Of a stretch of 64,000 nucleotides of DNA, positions 50,353 through 57,802 are shown one piece after another. The translations under genes and the position numbers were made by a program. How positions within the stretch are numbered: position 1 is the stretch's first letter; each line of letters begins with the position of its first letter. This DNA is from Babylonia areolata (Eukaryota; Mollusca; Gastropoda; Neogastropoda; Buccinidae), in the NCBI RefSeq assembly GCF_041734735.1, contig NC_134879.1, forward strand, positions 5,449,503 to 5,513,502, read 5' to 3'. A model generated the notes under the pieces. It ran no database searches and had not been told where the DNA came from. It was given only the letters and a program-made list of their open reading frames with translations.

Positions 50353-53300
50353 TGGACACACACACACACACACATTGACATTCACACAGCTACTGACAAT
50401 ACAACACTTTCTTCAGTGAGGTTGATACTTTTCAATGCACATTATTAGCACATCTTGCAAGCTGAAAATTACTGTGCAGTCAGATCAGTTTAAGACAGAG
50501 CAAGAGCAACACCCAGCATTTTCTGACTAATTCAACCAGTAAACAGTTGTTGCACACGCATGCAGCCATGCACACAAAGGTCTAGTTAAGTATGCAAAAT
50601 CAGCACGGCTGAAAACTTACAGTACTTAACTCACTCCGGACGATGGAATGCTATAGCATTCCTGACGTAAGGTAGCGTTCTGGACGACGGAACGCTATAG
50701 CAGTTTCGACAATTAAAATTTTTTCCACATTTTCCTCATGGGGTAGCATAACAATCGCAGCTACACCAGGTATTGCGAACATGTCAAGGGTCAAATGGAA
50801 AGTTTCTTCATGAGATTTTGTAACAACACACTCCACAGCGAGCCAGCGAGTTCAGGACCCCACATGGCAAGCTAATCTGCATACGTATCGAAAATGGTGT
50901 TGTAGGCGATACAAGTCGAAAATTTTGGAGCAAACTAGATCACGACAGCGGCTTTTATGGCTGCTGAAGTGATTGAAATGCTTCAGACTGAAGGTTTCGA
51001 CATTGACGAGGATGATGAAGACGTTGAATAGAGTATCTGCAGTGAAGAAATCAACCAGCAAGAAGGTATTGATAGTGACTCAGCTTCTGAGAGCACTGAA
51101 GAGGGAGGGGGGTCAGGAGAGGGGTCAGTGGGTCAAGTACAGTGAGTTTCATTCAGTTACTGTATGTTTTGTATTTTTTGTGATTTTTTTTGCCTAACCC
51201 TAACAAATGGGTCGTCTGTAGGAAAAAGCAAGGGAGAGAACTATTCGTCAGGAGTGAGTTGAAGTAAAAACAACAACACAAACCACAAGTGACAGAAGAC
51301 AGTTTTACGCACCCTGAGCTGCGTAAGGACCGCATGCTGTCTTGGCGAGAGTGTACTCGCTCTTCTCGTAGAGAGGGGCGCTTGACAGGAGAGGCGTCGC
51401 CCCCACTCATAGGGAGATCATTGTCGGAGCCAAAGTCACTGTCATCACCTTCCATGGGGCTCCTATGGTCTCCCTGACCTGCATAGTCACTGGTGTTTCA
51501 GTTTCAGTTTCTCAAGGTGTCACTGCGTACAGAGGCTATACCACATCTGCTATGCAGGCCTTGAGTGCATGTACATATATATCTGTGTACCTATCAGAGT
51601 GGATTTATGCTAAAGAATTTTGCCAGAGGACAACTTTCTCATTGCCATCAGTTCTTTTTCGGTTTATCGTCCCATCTGAATAACTAGACACCCAGTTTGA
51701 CTTTCCAACCCTGGGAGAAAGGGCGAGTGTGGGATTCGAACCAACACCCTCACGGACTCTCTGTATTGGCAGATGAGCATCCTAACCATTCTGCCACCTT
51801 CTTTCTGTTACAGAACACCATACAAATGTGTTTCCACACAAAGGATGAAACCTTTCATTGTGGACAAATGTTTGTGTCTGAATCTCTAGTGGTGGACAGA
51901 TGTATGAATGCCAATTTTTGGTTGTGGGCAGAAACTTGGAAATGAAGCTATGTGGATGAAAAAAACGTGCCTAAATGATTTGTGATTTTGAACAGAAATG
52001 TGTATTAGAATCACATGCTATAGCTTTATCTCCAGTTCTAGATAGACATGTGAATCAGGATTTAAAAATTTTTTTTAGAACCATCAAAAATCCACTAAAA
52101 GACAAATATTTATAATTCTAGTTTAAAACAATTTAATGTATAACTCTTTGGTTATGGATAAGAATGAGTACTATGTTGTTCAATTTCTGGTTCAGAAAAG
52201 AGAAGTACATCAGTGTATAGTGAATATTTCTGAATCTGCTATTCTGGATTGAAGTAGCAGTATATGTCTGCTGCTCTTGAAGCAGACTGTCATGCATTAT
52301 GGTAATTGAAAAAATAAGGTTAAATTATGACGTCTAAGCTAGAGATTTTCAAAAATGCACACAAAAAAACCCAACAACAATCTACGCAATTCCTTTGTTT
52401 AACATTTAAAATATCAACTTTTTTTTTTTAAATCAAAAAAGAAATCAGTGACAAGATAGTGGAAACTTTAAAAACAAGGTGGGGAATGGAGGTAAACAAA
52501 ACGTACAGCTTTTGAACCTGCCTATTTGTTTCACCCCTTTTTCTGCAGGTAATACTGCTTACAGTCAGCCTTAATGCTGATCAAAGCCCTTTTATATAGG
52601 GTGCACAAGACACCCCATATAACAAGCAAAAGATTTCTTTTTTCTCCCACACTGGTTAACTAGTTAACTATGATATCATAAGCAACATAAGATATCACCA
52701 GAGCATAACAACACTGGATACTTTCCAAATTACTTGACTTCAACTACAAATCTCTAGCATTACTCCTCTCCATACATGTTGTACATGTACCTACCTGCAT
52801 GAACTGGTGCAGCCGCACTCTTGTTAGAGAACTGGCTGATGTTGACATATTCGGACTTGGGCGACTCGAGCCGGGCATTATGCTGAACCTCTGACGGCTT
52901 TGTGGATGATGGAAGTTGCTGCTGTTGTGGCTGCCCTGTTGCCCTGACGGAAACAGCCTCTCTCGGCGTGGCCGGGGTTTTTCTTGCGGTGATGTCGCTG
53001 ACGTTGCCTACTCTGACAGGGGAGGACACGCGCTGCACGCTGACATTCTGTACTGGCTGCGACATGGGCGCCCGCGCCCCTGAGCTGTCATCCCCGGCGC
53101 TGCTCTCGTCACGAGACAGTCGAGCCATCCACTGCTGGGACTGCTTGGGCTGCTGCTGCTGCTGATGTTGCTGCTGGGTTTGTTGTTGTTGTTGCTGGTG
53201 GTGGTGGTGGTGGTGGCGGTGATACTGGTCTTCCTGCTGAGGCTGACTGAAGGAGCCTTCTTTTTCAGCCTCTGTCCATTCTTGGGAGCGCTGAACGCCT

Positions 53301-55258
53301 GCTGTGTTGCCTCCACTTTGTCTGTTCTGCTGGTCCTGTATGGGCTGGGAAATAAAACAAATAATACTAATAGCAATAATGATAATAATCATAATGGGCA
53401 TATATAATGCACTCTATCTCCTCAGTGCAGGCGCCAAGAGCGCTAACAATTAACATCAATACGGGAGGAAAATGGCTACAAACAATTTCACCACAGTGCA
53501 CTATAATCTAGACTTATGAACAGGACAAATCAAATAAGCATTAGCTGTATCACTTCTTTTTTTCTTTTTTCTTAAAATCTGAATTATAGATTTATTCCAA
53601 TAAGATTCTTTCCATGTACTTTTCATTTTACTAAATACAAAAACATAAGTACGTGTATACCTAAATATCATCCATATTTTCAAGAAAGTTTCTTTCACAA
53701 TCTGTTGAGTGATCAGGTATCAGGAACAGTCATAAGTACATAAACACATATACCTGTTGTTCCATTGATTAATATATAAATTCGTTTGTTGCTGTCATTC
53801 CTTTAAGAGGAAAACAAAATAATTGCATGTCAAGGCGGGTAAGAAAAGAACAACAACAAAAATCTAAGAACAAAAGATTGATACTTTCTAGATTCATTCG
53901 ATCCACTATCAGTTCTTCTATAATTTAAGTTCTATGCCATTTATTTTTTTATTTTTTTATTTCCTCTTTTGATTTTTGCAAGTAACTTTATTTTCAATTT
54001 TTTCTTTTCTACAACGTCATGTCAACTAGCAAAAGCAGACACCCATCTGAGTTCTCTCTGTCTCACCTGTTGTGTTTCTCCCCTCATTTTTTGTTCCACT
54101 GTTCTCGTCCATTGTGGGTACGTGCGGGCTATGTAGTCAGCATACTGTTGCTAGAAAAAGAAAAGAAAAAAGCACATTTATTATATATGTAATATCTATA
54201 ATTATTATCATTATTATTATTATCAGCATTTATGCCTCATCATGAAAATAAGCCCAAGTGTTTACAAATAGAACACATATATAAATATCAAAAAGGAAAA
54301 ATTGAACACAAGATATCAGTATTGAAAACTATTCATCCACCCCCCCACCCCCCCAACCTCCACACACCCCCAACCCTCCCCCCCCCCTTCCACAACCTCC
54401 CCGCACCCCCCCCCCCTTCTCACACACACACACACACACACAATACACACAAGCACATGCGCATGCACACACACACACACAATTCATAGCACACAACTGT
54501 AAATAGTACACACTCCAAAATACTATTAACAAATTCTGAAACTATCAAAACTCACAAATAGTCATTTTAGTTCATACTGAAAACAGATGAGCTCTTGAGA
54601 ATTAATCAGGAAGGTAAAAGGTGTGTATTCAGACTGGATTTGAAAGATTGCAGTGACAGGCGCAATAGCCGAGTGGTTAAAGCGTTGGACTTTCAATCTG
54701 ATGGTCCCGGGTTTGAATCACGGTGACGGCATCTGGTGGGTAAAGGTGGAGATTTTTACGATCTCCCAGGTCAACACATGTGCAGACCTGCTAATGCCTG
54801 AACCCCCTTTGTGTGTATGTGCAAGCAGAAGATCAAATACGCACGTTAAAGATCCTGTAATCCATGTCAGCGTTTGGTGGGTTATGGAAACAAGAACATA
54901 CCCAGCATGCACACCCCTGAAAGCGGAGTGTGCATACGAGTGAACGTGGGGGTTGCAGCCCATGAACGAAGAAGAAGAAGAAGAAAGATTGCAGCGAAGA
55001 TGAGTGACGGAGAGGCTGAGGAAGTTGATTCCAAAGAAAGGGGGCTTGGTATGAAATACTGCTTTGGCCATACGTTTTGATTCGAGCAGGGGGGATCCTG
55101 AGTAAAATCAACTGACATTTCAATGTGTCTTGATAGATGCTGTCATTTATAAGAAACACAGCTCAAAGACAGTAAACGGCCCCGGGAAATGAAAGTATGT
55201 ACATAACCCTTTGTCAATATATGTGTGTACATGCATGTGTGCACAGACACTGCATGTG

Positions 55259-55341
<83 letters not shown>

Positions 55342-55899
55342 GTTTTTTTAATTTTTAATTTTTTGTTTTTAAGGAAGGAAGGAATAGAGAGAGAAAGATA
55401 AGAGAAGTAAGCAAGAACAAAGAAAAAAAACAAAACAAAAAAAAAAACCACCCAAAGAGCACAAACATTCAAAGCCATACAAAACAGTGATGAATATACC
55501 TTCAGAAAGTTTAAACGTTGTGTCCGAGCAGACATGGAAGCAAGATGGGAATCAATTCTCTCGAATTCACGCATCAACATTGCATTTCTTTGCTGAGCAC
55601 GCTTCTCATCTGCACAGATTTTCTTCCAGTATGTATGCAGTTTGGTAGCTTTCAGCTGTGAACTGCAACAAAGAAATGTTTTGTGCTTGTTAGCATAAAT
55701 CACATTAATTCATTGACATGCATATAAACAAGAACTAAGAGTATGGTGCAGACTGTGATAGCCATTTAATGCCAAATCAATTCAAGTTATATGCTCAAGT
55801 ACCCACTTTATCTATTTCCAAAACCATTATTGTTAATCATTTCTGCTGCTGTTGTTGTTCACATGTATCTATTCAAAATCAAATTTGAACATTTTTTGT

Positions 55900-55956
<57 letters not shown>

Positions 55957-56664
55957 CATCTTAATGCTGAGAAAAAATCACAAGGGAAATACAGGAAAAT
56001 GTCAATGCTTTTACATTTAAATACAGAACTTTGTTATTTTTCTTTTCGATATTACAATAATCATAGGAGTAGACAAATTTGGTTCTTATGATTCAGATCA
56101 CATACAATAATAGACATATTTTGATTCCAGCATCTCATAACAGCACATTTATATCTTTAAGAATTACAGAGTTTCTGAAGAGATTTGCACAAATGGCAGT
56201 GAAACATACATAATCTAAAAACTCTTTCAGACCTGTTTTGATCAGACTGCATCAGCAGTTTGAACTGTTTTTCCAACTGCATCCTTTCCCTCTCGCTGCA
56301 AACAAATAAAAGTATATTGCTTGAGCTCACTGTGACTACAATAGTATGATATGGCATAAATGCATTCCAAAATTCACTGACTAAATCTAAAAAAAACATT
56401 TAAAGTATTTTCTGAAGCTGTTATGAGTAAAAAGTTGAGCAAAGTCACTCCAGAATCAAGACCAAATGATACCTTTATCAAATCATCCCACAAAAAAGGT
56501 TGTAACCTGTTTTGTCCCCACACTACTATCACTACTACTAAGTTTATCTATATAGCACCTAATCCAATGATTTTGCTCCAAGTATTTTACAGTATGACAG
56601 TTCCAGTTTTAGAGCAGCATCCATCAAAACATGCATGTTGGTTCAACTAAGTGACCAAACTATG

Positions 56665-56716
<52 letters not shown>

Positions 56717-57503
56717 GTGTGTTGCATGCTAGCTGAGTTGTTTCAACTTTTGAAAGATCTTCTTTGTAATACATTTCTTGATGTTCTGCTTAAATCATAA
56801 AATTTAATACATATTCATTTAAGTTTTAATTTGCAAAAGATATAAAAATATGAAGCTATTATGTCAATACAGATCCATTACATGTAAAATTCATTAACTG
56901 TATACAAAAATAGTATAAAAAAACAACAACCATAGAATCTCAATGATCAGTCTATAATAGTGTCAATGTGAAAAAAAATGTAAAGTTGCACATATGTATG
57001 AAAACAGTATCAAAAACGAGTATAAAATGTAAGTAGATGAAAATGAATGATTGAATCTGATGTCTGAGCGAAATCTGAAACGAAACAGACCTTTGTAATT
57101 ATCTGAAGATTCTCATTGTTAAACTCGGGACTGAAATTTTGATTTAACTACTAAAATATACACAAATCCTCTTTACTGCAGATTGTACAATAATTATCAT
57201 GTTTGATAAAACTGCAAAGGAATTATAATAAAGTGCAGCCCCAAGATGAAATAATATAACAATGGATGCGTGATAGGCCTGAAATGCGTCAACTGCTACT
57301 GTGCTGTCTGAACATGCACAACATTCATACAGAAAAAAAAAAAAAACATCAACAAATTACGTACTAAAGGATCCACACATAAAATGAACAGCTAATCAAC
57401 AGCACGGAAACTGGAAATAGGTTTCTCATGTGGAGTACCTTTGGGACACTTGATCTTGCAAATCTTTTTGCCGTTGATAAAATTCAACATTTGGAGTCGC
57501 CAT
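35279..57503 (-). CDS. KIZ: Kizuna centrosomal protein (complete, 15 exons, 734 aa)
   Basis: Kizuna stabilises pericentriolar material at mitotic centrosomes and is a Polo-like kinase 1 substrate in vertebrates. Exons in transcript order: 57439-57503, 56233-56295, 55500-55662, 54067-54150, 52795-53344, 51313-51478, 50081-50221, 48666-48830, 47869-48019, 47158-47281, 45720-45824, 44818-44950, 38469-38594, 35745-35794, 35279-35397. All phases agree, giving 2205 nt with the TAG stop. Human KIZ is slightly shorter (about 670 aa, from memory). The N-terminus FYQRQKDLQDQVSQSERERM, with long coiled coil and WKKICADEKRA, parallels vertebrate Kizuna. The C-terminus DDFDFYD parallels its DDSDDFYD end. 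ETSAYKQML matches the TETEAYQLL region. The ATG has a good context (AAAATGG). It is divergent from the SDCCAG8-like gene. Confidence 0.85.
35692..35740 (-). mobile_element. SINE family C tRNA-like head fragment
   Basis: The plus strand reads TTTGACCACTCAGCTATTGC, the reverse of the C head. Only about 50 bp match; the sequence beyond (35450-35690) does not resemble the C body. It starts within about 10 nt of the KIZ exon 14 donor. Confidence 0.6.
35947..37017 (-). mobile_element. TTAA-flanked DNA transposon, family P1 (second copy, inverted)
   Basis: TTAA at 35947-35950 and 37014-37017. The ends TTAACCCTTGTGCTGCCAGG and GGCAGCCTAGGGGTTAA match P1 inverted, and the interior matches the 22871-23550 copy. 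It is longer (1071 bp) because it retains internal sequence the first copy lacks. It lies in KIZ intron 13. Confidence 0.75.
37395..37520. repeat. Possible dispersed repeat (TACAATACAATACA-headed)
   Basis: GTACAGTACAATACAATAC, then ATCTTTATTACTCCAATTAG, resemble retroposon tails common in molluscs. Weak. It lies in KIZ intron 13. Confidence 0.35.
37855..38072 (+). repeat. Dispersed repeat D, copy 2
   Basis: CACTGGCTCTTAGTGCTG, GACCATCCCAATGCCGATTG and CTTGGGCAAAACACTCCCC parallel copy 1. It lies in KIZ intron 13. Confidence 0.6.
38106..38465 (+). repeat. 41-bp minisatellite next to KIZ exon 13 donor
   Basis: Nine units of the type TATAACATGACATCAGAGCT GTCTTAGTCATCATGTGACA run to within 4 bp of the exon edge at 38469. 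The donor region itself (TGACATCAGGACTCAC) resembles the unit. Confidence 0.88.
38469..47281 (-). CDS. KIZ: KIZ exons 10-13
   Basis: Exon 10 (47158-47281) encodes AFALMVNLLEGDDATDAS. Exon 11 (45720-45824) encodes LKFGSLVDKPFSDEESSFFD. Exon 12 (44818-44950) encodes ETSAYKQMLSGTLSRSM followed by an acidic stretch. Exon 13 (38469-38594) is Ser/Pro-rich (EPESPSDAEPKSPSPKSP) with several SP sites that could be phosphorylated by proline-directed kinases (inference). Intron 12 (44817-38595) is 6.2 kb and holds the 28-bp minisatellite, two SINEs and LINE tails. Confidence 0.83.
38810..39226 (-). mobile_element. SINE, family B
   Basis: This is the near full-length reverse-strand counterpart of the 2838-3245 copy. 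The poly-repeat tail, the GCTGCTCTCCCCAGGGAGA segment, the central domain and the tRNA-like head (GAACCAGCACGCTCAGATTC, read on the plus strand) come in the expected inverted order. It lies in KIZ intron 12. Confidence 0.75.
39240..39440 (+). mobile_element. L2/CR1-like LINE C-terminal fragment
   Basis: Conceptual translation gives LNALPLELRHSPTLSSFKRK and LKTHLFK, the usual C-terminal end of this clade's reverse transcriptase. The 3' UTR-like sequence that follows passes directly into the 28-bp minisatellite. Confidence 0.65.
39459..43622 (+). repeat. 4.2-kb minisatellite, 28-bp unit, roughly 150 copies
   Basis: The unit is CACTCTGTCACTTCACTACT CCCACCAG. Variants are +5 bp (extra CTTCA), a 24-bp form (CTGTTCACTACTCCC) and a 26-bp form (CACTGTCACTTC). 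The unit has no stop codon in any forward frame, so very long open frames arise by chance. It lies in KIZ intron 12, antisense. Confidence 0.95.
43744..44096 (-). mobile_element. SINE, family C (full length)
   Basis: An inverted copy of the 54657-54985 element, ending at the tRNA-like head (GCTTTAACCACTCGGCTATT). It sits about 120 bp after the 28-bp minisatellite, in KIZ intron 12. Confidence 0.78.
44485..44665 (+). mobile_element. LINE 3' end with ATCA tail
   Basis: GTAAAGCGCTTAGAGCTTGG, then GGCACTATGTAAGTATCC, end in ATCAATCAATCA. A similar sequence in the other orientation is at 33920-33990. It may be the 3' end of the LINE fragment at 39240, separated from it by the minisatellite and a SINE. 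Confidence 0.6.
44676..44790 (+). repeat. (ATC/ATT)n low-complexity tract
   Basis: Imperfect ATC and ATT trinucleotides ending just before KIZ exon 12. Confidence 0.85.
46226..46390 (+). repeat. ~86-bp tandem duplication
   Basis: GTTTGTTCCCCTGGCACAGG to GGGGGTAAGTATGAGTGTTC appears twice. It lies in KIZ intron 10. Confidence 0.8.
46719..47031 (+). mobile_element. TTAA-flanked MITE, family P3
   Basis: A 313-bp element with ends TTAACTCTTTCATCACCAAG and TGGTGGTGAAAAAGTTAA, which are inverted with respect to each other. It is non-coding. An inverted, more diverged copy is at 48058-48353. It lies in KIZ intron 10. Confidence 0.7.
47378..47472 (+). repeat. (TG)n(GA)n microsatellite
   Basis: TG run followed by GA run in KIZ intron 9. 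Confidence 0.95.
47580..47830 (-). mobile_element. LINE 3' terminal fragment with CCHC-like C-terminus and GAA tail
   Basis: The minus strand encodes ECPCGMGSQTPEHLLQFCP and LGALRKGKPG, the Cys/His-containing C-terminus typical of I/jockey-like LINE polyproteins. It is followed by a GAA repeat tail (CTT repeats at about 47591-47602). It lies in KIZ intron 9, just after the exon 9 donor. Confidence 0.7.
47869..51478 (-). CDS. KIZ: KIZ exons 6-9: central region
   Basis: Exon 6 (51313-51478) is acidic and Ser/Arg-rich (MEGDDSDFGSDNDLP, VHSRQDSMRSLRSS). Exon 7 (50081-50221) encodes PELTVDGLIRLLHHIEADLN. Exon 8 (48666-48830) encodes SHLVLEQMSHVVRNLPEE and LLGEQLLTQPWGS. Exon 9 (47869-48019) encodes AQKLWTAVFAHFNHLMEA and VKEIAAVFVPCLV. 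The helical segments of exons 7-9 may form a small folded module. I do not recognise it beyond similarity to the same region of Kizuna proteins. Donors are GTGCGT, GTAAGT, GTACGG and GTGAGA. Confidence 0.82.
48058..48353 (-). mobile_element. TTAA-flanked MITE, family P3 (diverged copy)
   Basis: The right end ACTTGGTGGTGAAAAGAGTTAA is clear; the left end (TTCACTCTCACTGCCATAGG) is eroded. TTTTTCACACAG and GGTCATGTTGA segments match the 46719 copy inverted. It lies in KIZ intron 8. Confidence 0.6.
48528..48690 (+). repeat. Duplication of KIZ exon 8 end and donor
   Basis: CCGTACCGAATGTTATCAGC occurs at about 48552 and again at 48660 across the exon 8 3' edge. Similar flanks (AATATTCC...CAACAACTTTTT) precede both, and a CA repeat lies between them. 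Confidence 0.85.
48917..48983 (+). repeat. (AC)n microsatellite
   Basis: Interrupted AC repeats in KIZ intron 7. Confidence 0.9.
49138..49533 (-). mobile_element. SINE, family C (full length)
   Basis: CTT repeats at the left are the inverted GAA tail. The body and head match family C, with GATTCGAACCCGGGACCCTC and TTAACCACTCGGCTATTGAG at the head. It lies in KIZ intron 7 in the same orientation as KIZ. Confidence 0.8.
50297..50384 (+). repeat. (AC)n microsatellite
   Basis: Interrupted AC repeats just upstream of KIZ exon 7 in transcript order. Confidence 0.93.
50626..51262 (+). mobile_element. TTAA-flanked DNA transposon, family P2 (second copy)
   Basis: The left end is TTAACTCACTCCGGACGATG. 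The right end GTCAGGAGTGAGTT has a changed TTAA (TTGA). The interior shares EVIEMLQTEGFDIDED and TSKKVLIVTQLLRALK with the 4494-5106 copy. It lies in KIZ intron 6, beside exon 6. Confidence 0.7.
51497..51803 (-). mobile_element. SINE, family A (shortened)
   Basis: A reverse-strand copy with the TCAGTTTCAGTTTCTCAAGG tail at its left, part of the tail domain, the central domain and the tRNA-like head (GATTCGAACCAACACCC as seen on the plus strand). It is shorter than other copies through internal loss in the tail. It lies in KIZ intron 5. Confidence 0.7.
51804..52794. other. KIZ intron 5 remainder
   Basis: A/T-rich intron sequence between the family A SINE and exon 5. Nothing recognised. Confidence 0.4.
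52795..53344 (-). CDS. KIZ: KIZ exon 5: large low-complexity exon with His/Gln tract
   Basis: This 550-nt exon begins PIQDQQNRQSGG. It carries a His run followed by mixed Gln/His runs (about 53150-53220 on the plus strand) and a Ser/Pro/Val-rich disordered part. It ends YVNISQFSNKSAAAPVHAG. The tract is encoded by CAC and CAG/CAA repeats, so it is a coding microsatellite and a likely length polymorphism. LINE-like 3' tail sequence sits just upstream of the acceptor (53350-53455). Confidence 0.83.
53350..53455 (-). mobile_element. Possible LINE 3' tail next to KIZ exon 5 acceptor
   Basis: AATAATAATG-type repeats and GCATATATAATGCACTCTAT, then GGCGCCAAGAGCGCTAAC, look like a reverse-strand LINE tail. 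The assignment is tentative. Confidence 0.4.
54067..57503 (-). CDS. KIZ: KIZ exons 1-4: N-terminal coiled coil
   Basis: Exon 1 encodes MATPNVEFYQRQKDLQDQVS. Exon 2 encodes ERERMQLEKQFKLLMQSDQN. Exon 3 encodes LKATKLHTYWKKICADEKRA through RTQRLNFLK. Exon 4 encodes QQYADYIARTYPQWTRTVEQ. The heptad-like, Lys/Glu/Gln-rich composition is that of a coiled coil. This is the part most similar to vertebrate Kizuna. Introns are 1143 nt (57438-56296), 570 nt (56232-55663) and 1349 nt (55499-54151). They carry TA, TG and C-rich simple repeats and, in the last, a full C-type SINE (54657-54985). Confidence 0.84.
54180..54270 (-). mobile_element. Possible LINE 3' tail next to KIZ exon 4 acceptor
   Basis: ATT/ATC repeats are followed by GCATTTATGCCTCATCATG and AAGCCCAAGTGTTTACAAA, the layout seen in the reverse-strand LINE tails here. 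Tentative. Confidence 0.35.
54335..54482 (+). repeat. C-rich tract and (AC)n
   Basis: Runs of C with A/T breaks, then AC repeats, in KIZ intron 3. Confidence 0.85.
54657..54985 (+). mobile_element. SINE, family C (full length, GAA tail)
   Basis: The head is a good tRNA-like sequence (CAATAGCCGAGTGGTTAAAG, CGGGTTTGAATC). The body includes ATCCTGTAATCCATGTCAGC, and the 3' end is TTGCAGCCCATGAACGAAGA followed by GAA repeats. It lies in KIZ intron 3, antisense to KIZ. Confidence 0.8.
55257..55341 (+). repeat. (GT)n microsatellite
   Basis: About 80 bp of perfect GT in KIZ intron 3. Confidence 0.97.
55898..55954 (+). repeat. (TA)n microsatellite
   Basis: Perfect TA run in KIZ intron 2. Confidence 0.97.
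56668..56722 (+). repeat. (GT)n microsatellite
   Basis: GT run with one interruption in KIZ intron 1. Confidence 0.95.
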
Positions 57504-57802
57504 TTTGACGCTATCGCAGAATCTAAGCAGTTCCCTCCCTTCGATCTCCTATCTATCTACTGGTACACATCTCCAACTTCATTAACTGATACTGAATGCA
57601 TCTACAAAGGTCTTTGATACTTATTTGTGAGTATATCCGTACCATGACTAGTACTTGTGTATGTGTGTGTTTACTTCCACGCGTTTGGTGATGATAACAG
57701 GTATGAAAAAGATATGGCGTGATTTGTTTGAGTTTCTGTAAGCAGATCTTTTGCTCCAGTCAACCAAACAACAATCCAGCGGCAGCTGGCAGAGAAGCGA
57801 AG
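57504..57802. promoter_or_regulatory. Candidate bidirectional promoter between KIZ and SDCCAG8-like gene
   Basis: The 299 bp between the two start codons must hold both 5' UTRs and transcription starts if no upstream non-coding exons exist. I see no TATA box in a clear position and no strong tandem repeat, unlike the surroundings. This is assigned from geometry only. Confidence 0.5.

Noticed and set aside
53008-53376. Alternative frames across KIZ exon 5
   Set aside because: They arise from the CAC/CAG repeats. Only the frame giving PIQDQQNRQ...APVHAG is in phase with exons 4 and 6.
54657-54735. A true tRNA gene
   Set aside because: The tRNA-like sequence is the head of a SINE found several times in the window. 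It continues into the SINE body and lacks a full cloverleaf that I could confirm.
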